Below are positions 28,049 to 39,519 of a DNA stretch of 64,000 nt, one piece after another. The position numbers were made by a program, and so were the translations under genes. The notes beneath the pieces were generated by a model. That model saw only the letters and a program-made list of their open reading frames with translations, was not told the DNA's origin and did no database searches. The DNA is taken from NCBI RefSeq assembly GCF_010389155.1, contig NC_057769.1, positions 33,713,548-33,777,547 of the forward strand. The letters run 5' to 3'. The DNA comes from Erigeron canadensis. Taxonomy: Eukaryota; Streptophyta; Magnoliopsida; Asterales; Asteraceae. How positions within the stretch are numbered: the stretch's first letter is position 1; each line of letters starts with the position of its first letter.

Positions 28049-30480
28049 CAGGTGGCAAAATTAGCCCAGTTGAATAAGTTTGGGTCAATTTGGGCCTTTA
28101 AAAAAAAAACATGGACCATATTGGATGATTAATATTTATCACGCGGGTCATATTGGATCCTAAACAAATTGTTTCATCTTTCTACGGGGTCATATTGGGC
28201 GGCTCAACAAATACAACGGGTAAAACTTCAATCACGCCATCTCCATTCCCCACTCCAGTTTCCAACTCTCCAATCATGCCATCTCCTCCTCTTTCTCTCA
28301 CTCTCACTCTCCGGTCACACGTCACGCTCTTCAGCCGGTCACCGCCGCCCGTGGTTCCTCCTCCGCCGCTGACGTCCGGTAACACTTCTGCCTTCTCTGA
28401 TTCTGTCCTGTAACATTGATAATTTTGTTTCCCTAAGCTATTTATTTTTGACTTGATTTGATTTGTGTATCTATATTTATATATCATGTATCTATCGGTT
28501 TATTAAGTTTAACCTATTTTTGAGGTTTTCATTCTTTCCCTTAATAGTTATTATATATAATTATTTTTCTAAAAGGTTATATATATATTGTTAATTATTG
28601 CTAAAACATATATATATATATATATAATTGATGGGTCATGTTGAATCTCAATTTATTAGATCTAGATAGATGGGTCATGTTGAATTTCAATTTATTAGAT
28701 ATAGATAGATATGATGTAAGTAATGATCAAATTGCTTAATTGGGGTCTTGTTTAAAATAGATCTCATGTCGGACCAATAAAGTACTAGAGATGAGATTGA
28801 AGATGAGGTATCTTCATTGAAATCAAACAAAGAAAGATCTATAGTATGGAGCTGCTTTGAAAAATTTGGACCATCGGGTAATCGAAAGGTGAGTTGCACT
28901 ATTTGTGGAAAAACCTATTGTGCCAACCCAAATTCTAGAACATCAAATATGAAGCGACATATACCTAAATGTTTTATTGTTGATGAGAATGGACACCACA
29001 GAAGCGTGTGCCCTTAGATCAAGAAATGTATTAAGAGAAATTAGCGATTTCAAGAATCAAACATAATTATCCGTTTATCTATGTTGAGCATGAGGCAACA
29101 AGGGACGTGCACACTTTTTTGTATCGTGATGCAAAGCCAATAACAAGGAACACTGCAAAACCAACTGTCATAAAAATATACGAGAGAGAAAAAATAATTC
29201 TTAAAGGGCAGTTGGAAAAACTAAGTGGTCGGATTTGTTTGACTTCAGATTTGTGGACTTCTATTACAACAGATGGATACATGGCATTAACTGCTCATTC
29301 TGTTGATGAAAATTGGGTGTAAAGAAAAAAAGTGTTAAACTTCAGATTTATACCGCTACCTCATAGTGGTTTATTATTAGCAGGGTGCTTGATTAGCTTT
29401 TTAGGAGATTGGGGAATTGAGAAAAAGATTTTCACCATCATTTTAGATAATGCAAAGTATAATGATGATTTGGTAGATTCTTTAAAAGGACATTTACGTT
29501 TAAATGTTAGTTTGTGATGAAGATTTCACTCACATTCGTTGTGGTGCACATATAATGAATCTTATCGTGCAAGCGGGATTAAAAGCAATTGAAGGAGCCA
29601 CCGAGAAGGTTCGTGAATTGGTGAAGTATGTTAGAGGAATCGGTGCAAGAAAGTTCAACTTCGCAGAAACCATCCAACAACTTAACTTGCAATGTGAAAG
29701 ACAAATTTATCAAGATGTTCCAACAAGGTGGAGCTCTACATATCTCATGCTTGATTGTGCGATAGCTTACAGGAGTGCTTATGATGCTTTGAGTTAGTGG
29801 ATCCATATTATCCCACATGTCTATCTATGGAAGAATGGGAAAGGATCAAAGTAATCACAAAATTCTTGAAACCTTTCTATGAAATCACAACTTTGTTTTC
29901 TGGGAGTTCTTCTCACACTTCTAACTTGTATTTCCACCAAGTGTGAAAAATTCAATGTAATATTAGAAATGGGATTAGAAACTCAGATCAAGTGATTAAC
30001 AAAGTGGCAAAAGACACGAAGACAAAGTTTGATAAGTGTTGGGAAAATTATTGTATGGTGTTGTCTTGTGCTGTTATTATGGATCCTCGGTATAAGGTCA
30101 AGCTTGTTGAATATTGTTTTTCCAAACTTGACATGGATGTCCGTGTAGCAAAAGTGGAAGAGATTGTTGATGCACTATATAAGTTATATGATGAGTATGC
30201 GATTCTTTCGAGCAAGGTAAGAAATTCTTCCATGGCTGAGAGTTCAAATGTTTGTACAAGTGATTCTTTGAATGGGGATGAACTTGATGGATTCGAGTCA
30301 TTTCAAAGTCAATATGAAAAAAATGACACAAGTCACAAGTCACACTTAAAAGTATATTTGGAGGAACCCGATATTAATAGAAAACAAAAGATTGATGTTT
30401 TGCACTTTTGAAAAGATAATCAAGATAGGTTTCCACAATTGGCTCACATGGCTCGTGATAATAATAATACGAGTAATAGG
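28049..30480 (+). mobile_element. Truncated hAT DNA transposon
   Basis: The probable left end near 28050 reads CAGGTGGCAAAATTAGCC, like hAT terminal repeats. It is followed by about 700 bp of non-coding DNA with a CT-rich patch (28220-28400) and then the broken transposase gene. The right end is lost. The transposase breaks off near 30475, where an LTR-like segment begins. Without a second terminal repeat the target duplication cannot be checked. Confidence 0.65.
28765..30475 (+). pseudogene. hAT transposase (RICESLEEPER/DAYSLEEPER type), broken
   Basis: Ordered fragments of a zinc-finger BED hAT transposase. The BED finger CTICGKTYCANPN-SRTSNMKRHIPKC lies at about 28886-28975. ...ICLTSDLWTSITTDGYMALT covers the N-terminal catalytic region (Asp of the DDE triad, about 29240). 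IFTIILDNAKYND with RCGAHIMNLIVQAGL covers the second Asp region. DVPTRWSSTYLML follows at about 29720. MDPRYKVKLVEYCF lies at about 30080. The last piece ends FPQLAHMARD near 30460, before the dimerisation segment that would follow. Frameshifts or stops occur near 29015, 29320, 29515, 29800 and 29945. Inactive. Confidence 0.88.
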
Positions 30481-30485
30481 TTTTG

Positions 30486-31377
30486 AAACATACTACTTAT
30501 CATATATTGACAGTAGCCACCACCAGGGAGACTCATACTAACTGTCGATTAATATGATCATGCTAATTACCTCCTTATTCGAGTTTCAATGAATACAAAT
30601 CCATTTTCAGAACTAGAATGATGATATAGTAGATTTTGTTTATACAAAGATGTGAAGAGTAATACGAGAGGTCTGACCTGCCCCATTTGTCATTGAACAT
30701 ACGGATTACTCTTGGATTGGCTTGCCAGTCCTTAACGACATTGATGGACAATCGTAAGGTTAATCCATCTAGTCGGGTGTGACTTATGTCACACTTAAAA
30801 GATGTTTAGATGTGATATGTGAAGATGCTAAATATGATTAGGCACCTTTAGGATGATCTATCCTATATGAAAGATGATATATGCAAAGATGTGACGTTAT
30901 GTGATGATATGTGCCTTAATGATGTAATACGACTTTTATATAATGTTTTAATTGGACAAATGCTTTCTAAACCTTTTGTATTCTTACTTAGCTAATTCGT
31001 TAGCTAACACTTGTTTTCTTGGTATATGTTGCTCCCTCAGGTTTAGCAAGCTTATGATCGTTGATGAATAAAGAGCGAGACATGGGTAGATAACATTTGA
31101 AGATGACTATGGTTACCCATAGTGGCTGCTCCTTTTAAACATTTGAATTATCTTTTGCTATTTAAGACTTGTAAAGACTTTGTTATCGGTTGTTTAATGT
31201 TGGGCAACCGATGGATTTTCCTTTAGACTTGTTTCAGTGATATGGCAAGTAACACCCTTTAATGAATAAACCAAATTGAATTTATTGGTTTGGACTTTTA
31301 AATGTTTGTTCCGCTTTCATTGACACTGTTAGGTGAAATTTTTTGAAAATCCATACTTTTAAATGATGGGTGTTACA
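30486..31377 (+). mobile_element. Probable solo LTR or LTR fragment
   Basis: The segment ends GGGTGTTACA, a typical LTR 3' end, and starts exactly where the hAT transposase frame breaks off. TTTTG occurs on both sides (30481-30485 and 31378-31382), a possible 5-bp target duplication, but it is a T-rich word and could be chance. The expected TG at the left end is not seen. The length (892 bp) would suit a solo LTR. Moderate to low confidence. Confidence 0.42.
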
Positions 31378-31382
31378 TTTTG

Positions 31383-33185
31383 TGTACATCAAGGAACTTT
31401 ACGTGAAGTGCATTTTGCTACTATCACTAGTTTGACAAGAGATTCCTTGTGCTTTTTATTATTCATCATATTTATTAGCAAGTATTCGTTGATCATATGT
31501 AATCAAATCTATTCTATTAAAAACATGACTTCTTAAACATGAAAAATCATATCATCACCTCTCACCCAATAGAAGCTACTAAATGCAATTAAAAAGCTCG
31601 TTAGAATTGAATCAAAGTCACTTAATAATAGATTCATAGTTTCTTCATATGTATAATAACTCTAAACAATAGTAAAATAAAGTATGCAGAACCAAAATAA
31701 AGCATATAATTAACTTAAATATGTGTGAGTGATTATTGGAAACTCAAATTAATTATTTACTCATGTATATCAAGTGACTTTTCTCAAAGATAAAGTAGAA
31801 AAAAGTCTAATCGTAAATAGCAACATAAAAACCTATTTAACCAAAATAATAACTCTAAATGATAGTAAAATAAAGTATGCAAAACCAAAATAAAGCATAT
31901 AACTCTAAACATATTGTTGTATAGATAGGTTTAGTTTTTTTTTCTGTTTTTTTTAAAAAGAAAGGTTTACTGTATTTTGGTAAAATAATGATTTTTGAAG
32001 GGACGACCGGAAAAAAACTTTTGAAAAAAGAAAGGGGAAGGCTACCACTTGGCAATTTTTTAAAAAGATTTTGAGTTATGGAACCTTGCTTTATTAGGAA
32101 GATAGACTATTATGGGTTATGACCCATCATAAAAGCCTTTCATTTTGCTTTTTTATTCATTTATGAGATTCCTATCTGTCATCATAGTTTTAATTCCAAA
32201 TTTTTCTATCTATTAGTGTATTTTCTTAACATATGTAGTTTACTAAAAAAATATATGAAATGGAACTAAATATAATTATTAGTTTTTGTCTTTGTTTTTG
32301 ATATATTTGATGCATCACATAAATAGAAAACTGTATTAATCATTTTAGAAAAATCCTTGAAATGATTTTGTGAGATTGTGTTATCGAGTAGTGTTAATTC
32401 ACCTTAAGCAACGATATCTTAAATTGTATGGTTATGTTATTACTTTTGAATAAATATTTATAACCACATGTAGAGATATAGTAATCTCTGTACTCATGTC
32501 AAAATGACTTTTAGTCACGTGGTTATATGTATGTTCATGACAATCACGTTAGTATAAGAAATACGGATTAAACCAATAACTTAGGCCCCCGCATTGCTAA
32601 TAATCACATCTTGTCAAGTGTGATTTTTAATTTGACGAGCATGGTACCGGCGCAATGCGGCGGAAATGGTTGGGAAGGCGATATAGTGTTGTCGGTGATG
32701 GTAATATTCGTGGGTGGCGTTGTCAAGTGGTGTAGGTTGATTTAATTGTGATAGTGGAAATTTTTAGAAAAAAATAATGACTTAAAATGTTAATTGTTAA
32801 AATAAAGATTTAGAGTGTAAATTAGCACCCCTTAAAATACTTTCATATACACTAAATTACACTATCAACTTGAGAGAATTTTTTAAAATTTATAATCATT
32901 TAATTAAATAAATTTTTTTTTTAACATATGAAATATTTTCTACAAAAAATTATTTTAAAACCTAACGACTTATTAACAAATAATATATTAGATTTTTATA
33001 ATTATAAATATTAATATTTAGTATAATATTTGATATAAATACAATGTGAACTCTAGATTCATATCCCAAACACGATTTACAACAAAGGGTTACTTGAATC
33101 CTAAATCCAAATCAATATAAACTACATTCAAGATTCATTTTATCTCTAAATAAATAAAAGGTACATAATTTTCTCCTTTTTATAT
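31383..33185. other. AT-rich repeat debris
   Basis: No gene. A direct repeat of about 60 bp (AATAACTCTAAA, AAAATAAAGTATGC, ACCAAAATAAAGCATATAA) occurs at 31644-31710 and again at 31848-31912. A GC-richer patch at 32586-32720 shares CCGCATTGCTAATAATCAC and GTGTGATTTTTAATTTGA with 33819-33862, pointing to a shared element. Confidence 0.45.
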
Positions 33186-33189
33186 ATTA

Positions 33190-33702
33190 GTTTTACATAT
33201 TAATGTTTAATGTTATAGTTGTCACTCAAATCAGGAGTTCTAATTGTTATCAAAGAATATAAAATCAATCCTAATTGTTATCATATTATCATAGAACAAG
33301 TGATTGAAAATAAACCTATGCGTGTTATGGACGTGCATCATGATTAAATACATATACTTGAATGTCAAGTACAGGATCACAGATATGTTTATATTTTAAC
33401 TCTTAATTATCTTTCATAATAATATCACATTACATATGAGTATAACTGGTTTCAAAATATTCTATAATGAAGAAATTATTATATATAGCATGTGGCTTGT
33501 GGAATGACTACGACAAACAATTTCATCAATATGTCTAGGCTAATCATTACAGTGACAAACATATGATTATTGTACTACAAATATAACACTTAGAACCGTA
33601 TTCCTTCAAAATTATAAGCTTTCATGACTTAAAAGTATGAAGATCTAATATTGATAATATCGTAAATCTCGTGTCCAGTGTTGGACACGGGTCTAAAATC
33701 TA
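33190..33702 (+). mobile_element. Non-autonomous Helitron, plus orientation
   Basis: The 3' end is textbook. A hairpin (CGTGTCCAGTGTTGGACACG) sits about ten bases before CTAGT at 33698-33702. The body (about 500 bp) is repeated in inverted orientation at 33865-34780. The 5' TC end is not sharply defined because similarity to the other arm fades near 33200. Confidence 0.72.
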
Positions 33703-33864
33703 GTATACACTAAATTATACTATCAATTCTTTATCTTTTAAAATATATTAATTAACCATTTACATTAATTATTTATACAACTCGATGCCTCTTCCACCAT
33801 CGACCGTCGCCTCCATGACAACCGCATTGCTAATAATCACAAAGAGTGTGATTTTTAATTTGAT

Positions 33865-34780
33865 ATTAGATTTTAGACCCGTGTCCAACACTGGACACGA
33901 GATTTACGATATTATCAATATTAGATCTTCATACATTTACTTCATACAATCTTATAATTTTGAGATATACGATTTTAGTTGTTATACTTTACAAGTTGTA
34001 GTATAATAATCATAGGTCGTCATTATGATTATTAGATGAGACATATTGATGGAATTGTTTGTCATAGTCATTCCACAAGAAACATGCTACAATAATTTCT
34101 CTATTATATAGTTTTTTGAAACGAATTATATTCATAATCTATACTATATTATAAAGCAAAAAGTCCATGTCTAACATTTTAAGTTTCAACATTTACTTTC
34201 AAAAAATGTCTCTCTATCTATTCTATATTTATCTAAAATAACTATAATACCCTTTCTTTCTCCTCAAATCTCAACCAATCATTTTTTTTTTCTCCTCTAT
34301 AAATCATTTTTTCTTCCAATTCATTCAAAATCTTTTATCTCAAAAACCGTACATCGATAAATTATAAAAATTATATGGGTGTTCTTAAAATTTTATGCTC
34401 TTTCATTAGAGATGTCATTCGATATACTTTCGACGAATTTTTAAATCCGAGGGCGGAGCCCGTACGGCTAAGGCATTTGACTATCATACTCTATGAACTC
34501 TATGATCTAGCTATCATCCCCACCATCTCACAGCCGCAACGTGCAAGTACTTACTCTCGTGTAATATTATTATGAAAGATAATTAATAAATATACTTGTG
34601 ATCCTGTACTTGACATTCAAGTATATGTACCTGGTCATTATGCCCATAACACGAATAGGGTTATTTCAATCATCTGCCCTATGATAATTAGATAACAATT
34701 AAGATTGTTTTTATATTCTTTAATAACAATTATGACTCTTGATTTGAATGACAATTGTAACTTTAAAAAATTAAATATAA
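33865..34780 (-). mobile_element. Non-autonomous Helitron, minus orientation (interrupted)
   Basis: Inverted counterpart of 33190-33702. On the minus strand it ends with the same hairpin and CTAAT in place of CTAGT. Shared blocks include TGTGATCCTGTACTTGACAT and ATTCAAGTATATGTA. The element is split at 34137-34557 by another Helitron. Removing that insert restores continuous similarity (TATATTCATA...TAATATTATTATGAAAG). Confidence 0.7.
34137..34557 (+). mobile_element. Nested Helitron
   Basis: Begins TCTATACTATATTATAAAGC directly after an A and interrupts the older Helitron arm. The 3' region AGCCGCAACGTGCAAGTAC looks like a decayed form of the GC-rich Helitron hairpin. Related copies are at 18327 (5' part only) and 46490-46779 (minus). 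A short internal frame (34375-34575) is not a known protein. Confidence 0.65.
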
Positions 34781-34789
34781 ATACTTTTG

Positions 34790-35200
34790 TAACTTAAATT
34801 TTTTTTTTTTAAAGACGGTTAAAAACAAATCTAATCTAAGTATTTAGGGTTAAAAGTGTAAATTATTGATGGAAAACAAAAAAGTGTAAATATATGAGAC
34901 TTTTTCTACAAATTTATATAAAGTGTAAATATAATAACGTGTTTGGATAATGATTATTAGGATTTTTAATTTATAGTTAATTTAAATGATGACATAAGCG
35001 AAAGTCAATTTAATAAAATTGAGCAATTTGATTGGTTTATAAGTCATTAGTTCAACTGTCGTGTAGTATATATTAAGAATTAAGATTAAGATAGCGACAA
35101 AAAGAAGAATATTATAGTTGCATTTACTTTGTGATAGCGACATTATAGTTGAGCTTAGTTGGCCACTCGTATAACCCGACCCGAAAACCCGCATAGTCAC
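34790..35200. other. AT-rich spacer
   Basis: No gene or defined repeat seen. It borders the homology start of the RPN10-like duplication near 35205. Confidence 0.4.
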
Positions 35201-35315
35201 AACCACGGAAAACTTTTCACCCGTCCCCCTTTCCTATATAATCCCTCCCCCCTAACCCTAAAATTTATTTTCTCAAAACACATAAACGTTCGTCGGCTAT
35301 TTTCGGTAAAAGCTC

Positions 35316-35347
<32 letters not shown>

Positions 35348-35496
35348 GGGAAAGATAATTTGAGACCAACTAAAAAAAGTCCAAAAAAAGACCATTGATT
35401 TTCGTAAGTTACACACCACCATCATGATCTACTATGATATACAAGACTTTTTTGTAAAAACACTAAGACTTTCAAGCGAAGGGCCCACAGAAAAAT

Positions 35497-35590
35497 CATG
35501 TGTAAGTTATACACTTACACATGTGTAAGTTACACATGTGTACACATGTGTAAGTTACACATGTGTAAGTAACTTACACATGTGTAAGTA
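35497..35590. repeat. Palindromic ACACATGTGT cluster
   Basis: Five to six copies of the self-complementary word ACACATGTGT, spaced by TAAGTTAC/GTAAGT, form nested inverted repeats in the leader or intron region of the RPN10-like copy B. Absent from copy A. It could fold into a strong hairpin. Confidence 0.7.
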
Positions 35591-35991
35591 AGTTTCAAGC
35601 GACGGTTTCTTTTATTGATTGTTGTCTAGATCAATTATGATTTCAAGTTTTATAATTTATTGTTCGTATATTTTTATTATTGTTGATTTCTTGATATGTA
35701 TATATAGGTTTGAGTAACTGTATGTTTATATCTATAATCTTTATATGTGTACATAATATTAATATGTTTCTAGGGTTTCAATCCCTTTGATGTTTTCTGT
35801 AATTTCGTATAATTTGTTAAAAATTTTTTGGTAAAATTCGTATAAATTTCTGGGCCTACTTACTGTTTATTCAAATCAAACATTTCCTGATCTAACAATT
35901 CGTTGATTTTTTGAATCGCTTATTCTAATATGTTTTTTGTAAGTTATTTATCTTTTTCTTTTTAGATTGTCATTATTATTGATTATTAGTC

Positions 35992-36230
35992 TGTTTGGTA
36001 AGGGGCTTGTGAGGGCTTTTAGGAGCTTAAAAGCCCCGAGCTTTTAAATATAAACCCCCATTAAAATAGTAGCCCTGTTTGGTTATGTACATGAAATCAA
36101 AGCCCCAGCCCCGAAAAGCTCCTAAAAGCCCCGAGAGGTCTTTAAAATAAAAGCTTGCGTAAGAAGGGTTGAAATAGAATCCCCAGCCCCTACCACAGCC
36201 ACAGCTCGAAGCTTTTGCGCCAAACATACC
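35992..36230. mobile_element. MITE-like insertion in the RPN10-like intron 1
   Basis: About 240 bp present in copy B but not at the matching site of copy A. Ends are loosely inverted (CTGTTTGGTAAGG on the left, CGCCAAACATACC on the right). The interior contains repeated GC-richer words (AAAAGCCCCGAG, AAGCCCCAGCCCC). The target duplication is unclear. The presence/absence contrast with copy A is the main evidence. Confidence 0.55.
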
Positions 36231-36319
36231 CTATGTGTGTTAGATCATTCTCATTGTGATAATCATTATTGGTGATCTGCAGAACCATTAATACCTAACC
36301 TTTAAGAATCATCATCTTC

Positions 36320-38074
36320 ATGGAGGAGGATGCTGGAGAGGTATCCATCTTTCTATCTGAGTGGTGTTCATCTCCTTTCTTTTGCTATCGATTTCAAACT
36401 CTCTAATTCGATGAATACACATATATATTTCAGTTTATAGTCATCGGTGTCGACAATTGTCGTTCGGTGCCCCTGGGCTCTGATATATTGCAGAATCTAT
36501 GCGACGCTATTGAAACCTATTGCAGAGCCAAATTTGAGGTGCGTCGCCCTTTGTTGATTATACTTGAAACTTTTTTTTTTTTTTAAATAAATAACAACTG
36601 ATGATTGCCTCGGTACTTTTACTAACAGGAATGAATATGAATTCATATACCAGTATTATATTTATTTGTTATGTTCTTTTTACAGGAAAATCCAAAAACT
36701 CTTGTGGGCTTGTACAAAATGAGTTCCACTGATTCTGAACATTTCCTTCATCCCACCGGATCTATTGACAAAATAATTGCTAAGTTCCCATGTAGGTTTC
36801 ATGTTTAATTAGTAGTTAGCTATATATGTAGGATTGTTTTAAATTATTCAACCACTAAACTGGACCATGCTTGTTTCACAGATATAAATCCCGGCAGTGG
36901 TTACGTGGACCTTGAAGGCATGTTCTCATCTGGCTTTATGCCCTTGAGTCGACACTCTATGTTCTTCAGTCAAAATAAAATTAGGCAAAAGAGGGCGGTT
37001 ATTTTCACTGGAGGGTATGTAATTCTTTTTATTATTATTATTTTAAGACTAGAGTTTAGCTCCTATGCGGCGCATTAATAACCTTGTTTGGCGCATAAGA
37101 CCAGAACTGTAACTCCAATGCGGCACAAACTTACATCAGTCCAGAATTTTGCCCAATTCGTTTAGCCCCGTTTTGTGACCATTTCATACGCTTTCTTCTT
37201 TTTCCCTCTGGAGATTTACGAACCAAACATCCCTTAATCCCTTGTTCTTTTATTTTCTAGACCGATTTGGATACTAGAGGTTTGATTACACTTCTTAGCG
37301 GTGTTGATATACCGGACTACAAATTCTTTTATAAAATTTCTGTCAAGATAGTATCACGACATTTGAAAGAGAAAAACAAAAACTATATGTAGAAAAAATA
37401 TGATGAGCTACTTACATATGTACCTTTATTGTGTAATTAAATAATGTGTTATAGTTTTGGGATGGTTTAGTAGTACTTGACTTTTGTACAAATTAAAATT
37501 AAGTTACCAATTGGAACGGAGACTAGTGTGCAAGTTAGATACTAAAATGGTCTAGTAGTTTTGGTACCATTCTAAGCCCTGTATTTAGTGTGGTCAATGG
37601 ACTTGATTTAACTTCAATTATCATCCCTTGTAAAGCTGTTTTATTCACTCTCTTGTATTCTATAGCTTCTCGCTAGTTTTGATATCTTATATATATGCCA
37701 ATTAAATAATGTGTTTGTTGGTTGCCAGGCTTACATATCTGTCTATGCATTGTGTGAAGCAAGCTGCAACGCGATTCAGAGCCAGGGGTGTAGCTATTGA
37801 TGTTATCGACTTCTATTCAGGTGTAACACCCCGATATCTTTATCCTGACTCCCCGTATCCAAAAACGGAGCTTGAGGCCTAAGTTGACTGGTGCAATGGT
37901 AATGACAATCGCAACAGCCACATTGTAAAAGCTGGATTGGGTTCTATTCCTGATGCCGTGTCCAGTTTATTTGAACTGAAGTCCAAGGAACAGAATGTTA
38001 CTGTTAAAAGGAAAGGTGGAGTAGAAGAATCAAGTGCTGCTTGGGGAAGTAAAAGGAGAGCCGTGGAGGCCTGA
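36320..38074 (+). pseudogene. RPN10-like VWA-domain gene, copy B (internal stop)
   Basis: Related to RPN10/PSMD4, the proteasome lid-base subunit whose VWA domain docks on the particle and whose C-terminal UIMs bind ubiquitin. Exons: 36320-36340, 36434-36538, 36686-36791, 36882-37014 and 37729-38074, with consistent phases. The VWA part reads through FIVIGVDNCRSV, ENPKTLVGLYKMSS, the MPLSRHSMFFSQNKIRQKRA helix, VIFTGG and VAIDVIDFYSG. A TAA at 37880-37882 stops it at 172 aa. The frame then stays open for 63 codons (...NGNDNRNSHIVKAG...) that still resemble RPN10, to TGA at 38072-38074. Copy A has TTA at the stop position. No UIM is present. It is either a decayed gene or a VWA-only protein, and I favour decay or a young truncation. 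Confidence 0.7.
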
Positions 38075-38329
38075 TGCATGCATGCTGGCTATTTGTCACC
38101 CTTTCATGAAAAGTGTTTTGTATTTTGTTAATGACAAGTTTTGTACTTTTTCATGAAAAAATGCAAAGGTTATGAAAAAGTTTGTACTTTTTCATGAAAA
38201 ACCCATCCATCTGCTTCGAGTGCTTTCTACGTTATAAGTTTTCATTGTCCATCTTGGTATTATGTAGTAATCAGGAATAGAGGTTATGAGTTTTCTCTTC
38301 ATTATATAAAGTATATGCTTGCAAAAAAT

Positions 38330-39430
38330 TCCTACAAAGTCTCGAATCTTGCACATGAACAAGTAGCAGATCTGTATTCAATCGTCTTCCAGCTTTCCTT
38401 GTTGCTTTTCAATAATCCTAAACGATATTTCACCATCTTTGCATAACTTTTCATGACCACAATCACTAGTAGCCTTTCATTCTTTCTTGAAAATATCATA
38501 AATATTTCGAGTATAACACGTTGCTGCCATTGCTTCAATTGGATGATCACCGTCCAATGTAGGTTTTGTATTTGAAGTTCTGAAATCCTCATCCTCTTCG
38601 GCATTTCTTTGCGAACTCACATCCTTGTCATATTGTAAAACAAAATCATTTAACATGGTCTTATTAGAGTTTACATACCCATCAAAAAATGAAATGAACG
38701 CTCTCACTTCTTCCACTAGTTGTCATGCCGTCAAAAAAATGTGTCTTTTAGATAAGCCTTTACCCAAAAGTGACGCAACTTAAATATGTTTCCTAACCAA
38801 CTCTTATCATCTATGTGATATTTCTCCTTTTAACTCCTCCCACCTTTTTTTCAAAATCTTCAATATTTTCGATTTTAACCCACGTATTATAAGTATCCCT
38901 AAAATCATCATATTGAGTTGTAATGGTTGAAGATGTTCCAAAACATCTTTTTGAATGTGCCAAGCATAATAACGATGCCTTGTTTTGGGAAATATCTTTG
39001 CAATTGCTTTTCCCATGGCTAAATCTTGGTCGATAATTATTGAAAGGGGCAGGGAATCATGCATACATGTTAAAATATGTTCAAACAACGATGTGAATGT
39101 TGACTCGATCTTATTTTTCAACAACGCGCCTCCAAAAGTCCAAATAGAATAGTTTGGTTGTGGTGGTTAACTCCAACAAATGGAGCAAATGGTATGCTTA
39201 ATTTATTTGTCACGTCAAAAACAATAATGTCACCAAACTAATTAAAAGACGATTGTGACCTACCGTCAGCCCAAAACACACACTTCTGAATGTTCCATTA
39301 GCATTCAAGTCCGTTGCAAAGTAACAATCTGTATCTGTTTGAAAGAATGTGAGTGGGTTGTTGATTATATAAAATAACTTATTAATGAGAATTGATGACC
39401 ATGACAGTATTTGAAATGCTTTCATCTCTA
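38330..39430 (-). pseudogene. FAR1-related (FRS/MULE-type transposase) fragment
   Basis: Minus-strand pieces of a FAR1-RELATED SEQUENCE protein, a family derived from Mutator-like transposases. In order: NPLTFFQTDTDCYFATDLNA; a frame change and [39 protein letters not shown] with IIDQDLAMGKAIAKIFPKTR and YAWHIQKDVLEHL (MULE transposase core); FFDGYVNSNKTMLNDFVLQYD; and CSCARFETLG, the start of the SWIM zinc finger at the left end. The N-terminal FAR1 DNA-binding domain and the end of SWIM are missing. Several frameshifts make it inactive. It abuts a TM9SF fragment near 39500. Confidence 0.82.
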
Positions 39431-39519
39431 TTATGGAAGTTAAACGTTTGCCCACTTTACCATAAAACAAAACATGCAGCAAGGACCATAAACTCAGATA
39501 CTTTTTGCAGTAGAAAAAG

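Larger units (their letters stand above)
35205..37985 (+). repeat. Segmental duplication copy B (inverted partner of 11166-13012)
   Basis: Homologous to copy A in inverted orientation. Homology begins at a CT-rich leader (CTTTTCACCCGTCCCC) and runs to just past the start of the final 3' segment. Copy B is longer mainly because of extra DNA at about 35310-35940 and at 35992-36230, and because it keeps coding exons 1-2 that copy A has lost. Confidence 0.85.

Noticed and set aside
28153..28413. Pro/Ser-rich open frame upstream of the hAT transposase
   Set aside because: It lacks an ATG start and comes from a CT-rich, low-complexity patch in the transposon. No conserved domain.
34375..34575. 66-codon frame in the nested Helitron
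   Set aside because: No Rep or helicase similarity. The element is too short to be autonomous and the frame is disrupted in the copy at 46490-46779.
36027..36227. Minus-strand 66-codon frame rich in Gly and Phe
   Set aside because: It lies wholly inside the MITE-like insertion in the RPN10-like intron and reflects its base composition.
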